NCBI GenBank assembly: GCA_050943935.1
Contig: JBMNQC010000002.1
Location: 124,001-188,000, forward strand
From: Heteroscillospira sp050943935
GTDB taxonomy: Bacteria > Bacillota > Clostridia > Oscillospirales > Oscillospiraceae
Direction of reading: 5' to 3'
Length of the DNA stretch: 64,000 bases
The notes beneath the pieces were generated by a model. That model ran no database searches. It was not told where the DNA came from and saw only the letters and a program-made list of their open reading frames with translations. Shown one piece after another: positions 58,391 through 64,000 of the stretch. The translations under genes were made by a program, and so were the position numbers. Position 1 is the first letter of the stretch, and every line of letters begins with the position of its first letter.

Positions 58391-60220
58391 TTATTTTGCT
58401 TCCGCGGTTATTACGCGCAGGGCGCCGCCCTGAGAGGGCAGATCATCGTACCAGGCGGTGAGTGTATAGTTCTCCATATCCACTTCGGTCGAAGATACCA
58501 TGCTCTCTCCGTCGTTGGAAAGCACATATATCTGTACGGTGCTGTTCAGAGTAAAGGCCCCCATCTCCGTTGTCACACTACCGGTATCCATACCGGTCAC
58601 ATTGCTGCGCAGCAGGGACTGCACCGCCTCCGGGGCGGATACTCCGCCCTTTATCTGTATGCCGCCGGGCGCGCCGCCCAGGTCCTTGGCAGCGGGGTAT
58701 ATAAAGCTCACGCCGCCGCTCAAATACTTATAATAAACAGCGCTGCCGCCGTAGGTTTTCTCGCGCAGCAGGCCGTAGCTGTGCACATCCCCGGTCACAT
58801 CGCCCAGCACCAGCTTCGCCGCTTCACCGCCGTCATTGTAGACACAGGCCAGAACGTCCTCCTCATTCAGAGTGACCCCCGCCAGACGCGCGGGGCTGAT
58901 ACTGCGCCCGGAAGTGCCGGACACATCCAGTATCTCCGCATCCGCAGCCAGCTTCACGGAACCTATCTGCCCGCCGTTTTCGCTCACAGTACCGGACAGT
59001 CCGCCCGCAGGCATGCGCGCCAAGCTGTTTACTCCGTTTTCGCTGCTCACCAGCACCACATCGCCGGTCTGTACGCCGGGAGCGGACGGAAACGTGAATT
59101 TTTCCGTCTTTCCGTCGGTAGCCGTCAGGGTAACATAGCCGCGGGTATATCTGTCGCCGCTTTCGCTGACGGCGGTCTCCATGCCCACAGATGTAACCAA
59201 CCCCACCACAGCGCTCTCCGGCTCTCCCGCGGGCATTACTGCCGCCGCGATGTCATCCCGGCCCAAAAGCAGAGTCACCATGTCTCCGGGCTTTATATCC
59301 CCCAGCTCCGACACGGCATAGCCCGCTGAGCTGCTGCCCAGAGCGTAGTTCACGCCGTCCACGGTGATGCTGTCGGGGCTGGCGGCGTTAGGCAGTACGG
59401 CGGTGAGCTTTCCCGTCACACTCCGTGAAGTCGCCCACACCGTTTTCATAGTCTCGGAATAATACAGCACATCAAATTCCCGCACCGCAGAGATGGAGGC
59501 CTTTTCGCCGTTGCGGTAGATGTGCAGGGGCGTGAAAGCCACATCACTCAGCCAGTCGCTGTCTGCTGTTATGGGCCCTTTGGTCACGGACTCCACCAGC
59601 GCCGCCCTGTCTATCTTCCCGCTCTCGTCCAGACTGTGCCCCAGAGCCTGAGCGTAGGTCTTGCCGTATTTGTCCTGAGCGTTCAGGGTGTTGTATACCA
59701 GCCGTGCGCAGTCCAGCCGGGTGAGAGTCTCGCCGCTGCCGCGCTGAACTCCGGCGGTGAGACCCAGCTTTTCGCCCAGCGCCATCTGGCCCTCCGGCCA
59801 GCCGGAGGTGAAGTCCCCATCCTTATAGCCCAGCAGCTTTTCCAGCACGGTCACGGCCTGAGCCAACGTCACCGCCTCCTCCGGGCGGAAGCTGCCGTCC
59901 GGATAGCCGTTCAGCCAGCCGTATTCCGCAGCTGCCGCCAGATAGCCCGCCGCCCAATGTCCGGACGCCACATCGTTAAAGGGAGAAACAGCTGCACTCC
60001 CCGCCGTTCCCAGCCGGGAGGCGGCCACGGCCATTTTGGCAAACTGCGCCCGGGTAACATTCTGCTCCAGATTCAGCTCTCCCCGCTCGTCGCCGTTCAT
60101 GACTCCCAGCGCCGATAGCACCTCCAGCATCTCGCCGTCGTTGTCCGCGGCCAGCGCACCGGCGGGCACAGCGGCAAACAGGCACAGCGCCAGCAAAAGG
60201 CAAAGCAGCTTTCGTTTCAT
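58391..60220 (-). CDS. SLH-domain surface protein
   Basis: A 609-residue secreted protein. Signal peptide with AVPAGALA cleavage (about 1-24). N-terminal SLH domains at about 30-75 and 80-130 (FNDVASGHWAAGYLAAAAEY, NGYPDGSFRPEEAVTLAQAV) and a third, diverged (about 135-185). A C-terminal 400-residue region is built of short beta strands (YVTLTATDGKTEKFTF, GDVVLVSSENGVNSL), typical of S-layer-associated proteins. It is attached to the wall by its SLH domains. It carries no known catalytic motif. It lies 82 bp before the ECF sigma gene in the same direction. Confidence 0.85.
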   Translation of the reverse strand: MKRKLLCLLLALCLFAAVPAGALAADNDGEMLEVLSALGVMNGDERGELNLEQNVTRAQFAKMAVAASRLGTAGSAAVSPFNDVASGHWAAGYLAAAAEYGWLNGYPDGSFRPEEAVTLAQAVTVLEKLLGYKDGDFTSGWPEGQMALGEKLGLTAGVQRGSGETLTRLDCARLVYNTLNAQDKYGKTYAQALGHSLDESGKIDRAALVESVTKGPITADSDWLSDVAFTPLHIYRNGEKASISAVREFDVLYYSETMKTVWATSRSVTGKLTAVLPNAASPDSITVDGVNYALGSSSAGYAVSELGDIKPGDMVTLLLGRDDIAAAVMPAGEPESAVVGLVTSVGMETAVSESGDRYTRGYVTLTATDGKTEKFTFPSAPGVQTGDVVLVSSENGVNSLARMPAGGLSGTVSENGGQIGSVKLAADAEILDVSGTSGRSISPARLAGVTLNEEDVLACVYNDGGEAAKLVLGDVTGDVHSYGLLREKTYGGSAVYYKYLSGGVSFIYPAAKDLGGAPGGIQIKGGVSAPEAVQSLLRSNVTGMDTGSVTTEMGAFTLNSTVQIYVLSNDGESMVSSTEVDMENYTLTAWYDDLPSQGGALRVITAEAK

Positions 60221-60251
60221 ATCATTTCCTCCTTTGGGGTTTTTCTACAGT

Positions 60252-60289
60252 CAAAAAAAGCAGACCGCCGTAAAAAACGGCGGTCTGCT
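60252..60289 (-). terminator. Terminator of ftsH
   Basis: On minus, AGCAGACCGCCG and CGGCGGTCTGCT enclose TTTTTTA, followed by TTTTTTT. Confidence 0.92.
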
Positions 60290-60292
60290 GCG

Positions 60293-62203
60293 TTATTCAT
60301 CCTCTCCGGTACCGCCGGACTCGGATGCGGGTTCGGTCAGTTCTTCCGCGCTCTCCCCGGGGAGCGCAGCGTCGGGCTGGTTCATCATATCCATGAACTC
60401 ATCGCCCGTAAGGGTTTCTTTCTCCATGAGATACCAGGAGATGCGGGTGAGCTTCTGCATATTCTCACGCAGAATTTCTGTGGCCTTAGCGTGGGCCGCG
60501 TCCACCAGAGCTATTACTTCCCGGTCAATCTGTGTAGCGGTATCCATGGAGCAGGTCAGGCTGGCATCGCCGCCCAGATACTGGTTGGTGACGGATTCCA
60601 GAGCCACCATGCCAAAGGCCTCGCTCATACCGAAACGGGTTATCATGGCTCTTGCCAGGCGGGTGGCCTGCTCTATATCGTTGGCCGCTCCGGTGGTCAT
60701 GCTGCCGAACACCAGTTCTTCAGCGGCCCGTCCGCCGGTGAGGGTGACTATCTTGTTGAAAACCTCGTCCTTGGACATGAGGAAGTGCTCATCCTCGTCC
60801 ACCTGCATGGTGAAGCCCAGAGCGCCGGAGGTGCGGGGAATAATGGTTATCTTGTGTACGGGCGCGGAGTTTTTCTGCACTCCCGCGGTAATGGCGTGGC
60901 CTACCTCGTGGAAAGCGATAATCTCCTTCTCATGCTGAGACACCACTATGCCCTTGCGCTGCGCTCCGGCCAGGATGAGATCCACGCTCTCCTCCAGGTC
61001 CTGCTGTGAAACGAAACGCCGCTTGTGGCGCACAGCGTTCAGAGCGGATTCGTTTATTATGTTTGCCAGCTCCGCGCCGGAGGCGCCGGGGGTAGCCTTT
61101 GCCACAGAGGAGAACTCCACGGAGTCGTCCATTCTCACATGCTTGGCATGCACCCGGAGTATGGCCTCGCGTCCGGCCAGGTCGGGCAGCTCCACGGGTA
61201 TGCGGCGGTCAAAACGGCCGGGACGCATGAGCGCCTTGTCCAGGGTGTCGGGGCGGTTGGTGGCGGCCAGAATCACCACGCCCTTGCGGCCGTCAAAGCC
61301 GTCCATCTCCGCAAGGAGCTGGTTCAGGGTCTGCTCCCGCTCGTCGTTGCCGCCCAGGCCCGCGCCGTCGCGCTTTTTGCCTATGGTATCTATCTCGTCT
61401 ATGAACACTATGCATGGGGCCTTCTCGTTGGCCTGCTTGAACAGATCGCGCACCTTGGCCGCGCCCATGCCCACGAACATCTCAACAAATTCGGAGCCGG
61501 ATATGGAGAAGAAGGGCACGTTGGCCTCGCCCGCCACGGCCTGAGCCAGCAGGGTCTTGCCGGTGCCCGGGGGGCCCACCAGCAGAGCGCCCTTGGGCAG
61601 CTTTGCGCCTATCTCTTCATATTTGTGCGGGTCGTGGAGAAAATCCACTATCTCCAGCAGGCTCTCCTTGGCCTCCTCCTGACCGGCCACGTCTGCAAAG
61701 GTTTTGCCGGTCTGGTCCTTGGCGTAAATCTTGGCGTTGGATTTTCCGAAGGACATGACGTTTCCGCCGCCCATACCGCCCATGCGCTTAAACAGGAAGC
61801 GCCACAGCACCACCATAAACAGAAGCGGTATTCCGTAGCTGACCAGAACCTGCACATACCAGGGCACCACCACAGGCGCCACGCTGGAAAACCTTGCGCC
61901 GGAATCATACAGCCGGTTTACTATATCGTCATCAGGCATGATAACCGTGGTATACACCACATCGTCCTTGCCGGGATTCTTTATCTCCGGCAGATCCTGC
62001 TTCAGAGTAAAATAAATATACCCTTCCGAATCGCTGTATTCCACCTCGTCCACATTCATGCTGTAAACCTGGTCGAGGAAGGTATCGTAGCTTATATCCT
62101 CAACCTGTTCGTCAAATATGCCGCGGAACAGTAGGTTGTTTAATATTATTACAACGCAGAGTATAACTGAGCTGTAATATATCATCTTTCTTTTGTCTTT
62201 CAT
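60293..62203 (-). CDS. ftsH: ATP-dependent zinc metalloprotease FtsH
   Basis: A 636-residue membrane AAA+ protease that degrades membrane and regulatory proteins. Two membrane segments (about 6-24 and 110-128) flank an extracytoplasmic domain. The AAA part has GPPGTGKT (about 209), ISGSEFVEMFVG, FIDEIDTIG and the second-region RPGRFDRRI. The protease has the zinc motif HEVGH (about 427; most FtsH have HEAGH). The later TGAANDIEQATRLARAMITRFGMS-type motif supplies the third ligand region. An acidic tail ends the protein. ATG 62203 follows GGGGGATG; ATG 62209 is possible. Confidence 0.96.
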   Translation of the reverse strand: MKDKRKMIYYSSVILCVVIILNNLLFRGIFDEQVEDISYDTFLDQVYSMNVDEVEYSDSEGYIYFTLKQDLPEIKNPGKDDVVYTTVIMPDDDIVNRLYDSGARFSSVAPVVVPWYVQVLVSYGIPLLFMVVLWRFLFKRMGGMGGGNVMSFGKSNAKIYAKDQTGKTFADVAGQEEAKESLLEIVDFLHDPHKYEEIGAKLPKGALLVGPPGTGKTLLAQAVAGEANVPFFSISGSEFVEMFVGMGAAKVRDLFKQANEKAPCIVFIDEIDTIGKKRDGAGLGGNDEREQTLNQLLAEMDGFDGRKGVVILAATNRPDTLDKALMRPGRFDRRIPVELPDLAGREAILRVHAKHVRMDDSVEFSSVAKATPGASGAELANIINESALNAVRHKRRFVSQQDLEESVDLILAGAQRKGIVVSQHEKEIIAFHEVGHAITAGVQKNSAPVHKITIIPRTSGALGFTMQVDEDEHFLMSKDEVFNKIVTLTGGRAAEELVFGSMTTGAANDIEQATRLARAMITRFGMSEAFGMVALESVTNQYLGGDASLTCSMDTATQIDREVIALVDAAHAKATEILRENMQKLTRISWYLMEKETLTGDEFMDMMNQPDAALPGESAEELTEPASESGGTGEDE

Positions 62204-62366
62204 CAACATCCCCCGGATTGTAATTTAAATTTAATATGAGTACAGAATAGCACGAATGAACATAAGAAATGTGTCTTAACTATAAATTTTTGCTGAAAAA
62301 ACCGTTTTCAAACTATAAAAAACGTATTATACTATTAGAACATATTTCCACAGGTCGGTGAAAAGA

Positions 62367-63158
62367 ATGCTTATTGATTTCCACACACACGTTTTCCCCG
62401 AGGCTCTGGCGCCCAGAGCCATAGCAAAGCTCTCAAAGTCTGCCGGGCTTTTTCCCCATACGGACGGCACGGCCGATTCCCTGCGGCAGCTTATGGAGCA
62501 TGACGGAGTATCCCTCTCCGTAATACTGCCCATAGCCACCAATCCCGCCTCTCAGCGCCATGTGAACGACTACGCCATATCCTGTGCCGGGCGTGGGCTG
62601 CTGCCCTTCGGCACAATACACCCGGATGCTCCGGACGCCCTTGAAGAGCTGGAGCGCCTGCACGGGCTGGGCATAAAGGGTATTAAGTTCCACCCCGAGT
62701 ATCAGAGCTTTTATCCGGACGAGGAGAAGATGCGCCCCATCTACCGCAAAATATCCGAGCTGGGCCTTATAACCGTGTTCCACGCGGGACCGGACTACGG
62801 CTACCGCCCCCCATATCACGCCACACCGGAGCACATGCTGGGCGCGCTGAAATATCTGGACGCCCCCGTTGTGGCCGCCCACTGGGGAGGCGTGAACTCC
62901 GCCGAGGAGGTTCTGAAAACCCTGCGGGGCATACCCCAGCTTTATCTGGACACCGCCTTCGGCTACGGCACCGCCATACGCCCCTTCGCCCATGATATGA
63001 TAGAGGCCTTCGGCAGCGACCACATACTCTTCGGCTCCGATGCTCCCTGGCATCCCCCGGCCTGGGAGACCTGCCTGCTGAACAGTCTGGACCTGCCCGC
63101 AGATGTGATGGAAGCAGTCTGCTCCGGCAACGCGCGCAGACTGCTGGGGCTCAGCTGA
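62367..63158 (+). CDS. Amidohydrolase-family TIM-barrel protein
   Basis: A 263-residue metal hydrolase/decarboxylase-like protein. Metal motif DFHTHVFPE at the N-terminus (H5, H7), YRKISELGLITVFHAGPD (His about 139), VVAAHWGG (His about 175) and a final LFGSDAPWHPP (Asp about 225), the four ligand sets of the amidohydrolase superfamily. The sequence is close to uncharacterised clostridial proteins of the ACMS-decarboxylase-like branch. The ATG at 62367 follows GGTCGGTG. -35 TTTTCA, 17 bp, -10 TATACT (62305-62333) is a weak promoter. No partner genes. Confidence 0.85.
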   Translation: MLIDFHTHVFPEALAPRAIAKLSKSAGLFPHTDGTADSLRQLMEHDGVSLSVILPIATNPASQRHVNDYAISCAGRGLLPFGTIHPDAPDALEELERLHGLGIKGIKFHPEYQSFYPDEEKMRPIYRKISELGLITVFHAGPDYGYRPPYHATPEHMLGALKYLDAPVVAAHWGGVNSAEEVLKTLRGIPQLYLDTAFGYGTAIRPFAHDMIEAFGSDHILFGSDAPWHPPAWETCLLNSLDLPADVMEAVCSGNARRLLGLS

Positions 63159-63378
63159 CTTGCTGCATAATTTATATTGTATACAATCTATAAGACCTTT
63201 TTATGCCAAAAGTTCGCCCATTCGGCCCTTTTCGCTATGCAATTGTCTTTTTCACACAGGTTGGAGCTTTCCCTTCACAGGAGATATGACTTTCTTCCCA
63301 AGGAGCCGGCTTATATATATCTTCTCCAACTGTATGTACCAACTCAGCTTTTCCTCTGTCCGTTTTGCCCAAAAACCG

Positions 63379-63412
63379 GAGCCGCACAGCAATTGTGCGG
63401 CTCTATTTTTTT
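63379..63412 (+). terminator. Intrinsic terminator
   Basis: GAGCCGCACA and TGTGCGGCTC form the stem, followed by TATTTTTTT. It lies in the AT-rich 462-bp gap (63159-63620), in which no credible gene is seen. Confidence 0.85.
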
Positions 63413-63620
63413 GGTATTCCAATTATTCATGATGCAAAATTCGCCTATTTTTTGGTTTTTCAGCAAACCAGCCAATCATGTCTGGCTTTTTTGTGAGTTG
63501 TGGTCATCAGTATAAGTCTCTGTTATGCCATGATAGAATATGTGAATTTCACAAACAAAAATAACTGTGCTATATTAATACCATCGATGTTTGTCAAAAA
63601 TCACACAATCTTTTTAGCAC

Positions 63621-64000
63621 TTATTCCAAAGGATAACTTTTGATAAAATCGAGGAACTGCAAAGTGCTCTTGAGCATCTTCTGCTTCTTATTCCATACCA
63701 GGTCAATACCTACTTCCATAGGCTCCTTAAACGGCACAGCCGTTATTGATGAGGACGTTGCGAAGTTTCCTTTATATAGGAAGGAAATGGCAGTATTGTC
63801 CATAATAAGCCTCTGTATCATACTGAGCTGGCTGGTAGCCAATACGATGTTGGGCGAGACCTTGTATTCAGCAAACTTTTTCTTAAGGTAGCCGGAAACG
63901 AAGGTGTCGTCGGGCAGCATGGCAATTGGCTCGTTCTCCACCATGGAGTAATCCACATAGGGCTGCTTGGCAAAGGGATGGGCAGTAGATACATAGCAGA
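63621..64000 (-). CDS. LysR-family transcriptional regulator, C-terminal part
   Basis: The visible 126 codons, running in from the right edge, end a LysR substrate-binding domain. Marks are HPFAKQPYVDYSMVENEPIAML, an early IVLATSQLSMIQRLIMDNTAISFL (co-inducer cleft) and VPFKEPMEVGIDLVWNKKQKM before a short end. The N-terminal HTH lies beyond the window. Its codon use is distinctly more AT-rich than the rest of the window, suggesting a different origin. Target genes are unknown. Confidence 0.85.
   Translation of the reverse strand, partial: CYVSTAHPFAKQPYVDYSMVENEPIAMLPDDTFVSGYLKKKFAEYKVSPNIVLATSQLSMIQRLIMDNTAISFLYKGNFATSSSITAVPFKEPMEVGIDLVWNKKQKMLKSTLQFLDFIKSYPLE

Noticed and set aside
61025..62134. 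Plus-strand frame of about 370 codons
   Set aside because: Antisense to ftsH.
63177..63515. Plus-strand frame of about 110 codons in the AT-rich gap
   Set aside because: No ribosome binding site, crosses a terminator hairpin, and Phe/Cys-rich composition suggests chance.

Overview
The window looks like a chromosome segment of a GC-rich, Gram-positive clostridium, probably Oscillospirales (Ruminococcaceae/Oscillospiraceae-like). The reasons are the gene orders ylxM-ffh-rpsP-khpA-rimM-trmD and dgt-dnaG-rpoD, a DUF1292 protein, a BofC-like protein, SLH-domain surface proteins, paired M16 peptidases of the YfmF/YfmH type, strong AGGAGG ribosome binding sites and frequent TTG/GTG starts. The genus assignment is inference; no 16S gene is present.

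Layout. 1-3.6 kb (minus): SRP/ribosome-maturation operon ylxM, ffh, rpsP, khpA, rimM, trmD (cut by the window edge). 3.7-10.9 kb (plus): a 2,383-residue membrane enzyme of the cyclic beta-1,2-glucan synthase type (GT84, glucoamylase-like and GH94 parts). 10.98-14.4 kb: yfmF, yfmH, lgt. 14.5-17.4 kb: an acidic helical protein, a PucR-type regulator and a membrane protein. 17.5-18.9 kb (minus): a GH25 lipoprotein and two small genes, one resembling sigma region 4. 19.0-19.8 kb: tRNA-Thr, tRNA-Tyr, then a tandem array of tRNA-Tyr 3'-end copies and a divergent control region.

19.8-32.7 kb is the most unusual part. An XRE-S24 (LexA/CI-like) repressor on plus faces a tightly packed 12-kb minus operon of contractile-phage structural genes: small and large terminase, portal, protease, decoration protein, capsid, connectors, sheath, tube, LysM protein, hub, spike, gp25, gpJ and gpI. 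No integrase, replication gene, holin or tail fibre is seen. The place where a tape measure gene should lie holds only a 141-codon gene. This resembles a domesticated PBSX-like or gene-transfer-agent-like particle with an ultra-short or trans-supplied tail. A roughly 260-nt RNA with its own promoter and terminator (probable 6S RNA) lies just upstream.

33.2-40.8 kb: DUF1292, BofC-like, PBP1A, dgt, dnaG, rpoD. The rpoD 3' end is duplicated 197 bp downstream. 41.4-47.1 kb (minus): a GT2 glycosyltransferase and an ABC-2 exporter operon with an embedded lipoprotein. 47.1-50.1 kb (minus): a BrkB-family membrane protein preceded by a cobalamin riboswitch, then cobC-like and cobS. 50.2-52.9 kb (plus): MFS transporter, Mrp/NBP35 ATPase, lipoprotein. 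53.5-60.2 kb: rhomboid protease, phosphodiester glycosidase-SLH protein, ECF sigma factor with a DUF4179 partner, and a second SLH protein. 60.3-64 kb: ftsH, an amidohydrolase and the 3' part of a LysR regulator.

Three intergenic regions (36.4, 41.2 and 53.2 kb) carry copies of a modular structured repeat, one with half of it inverted. Start codons were chosen by ribosome binding site position. No database search was possible, so family names rest on recognised motifs and gene order.
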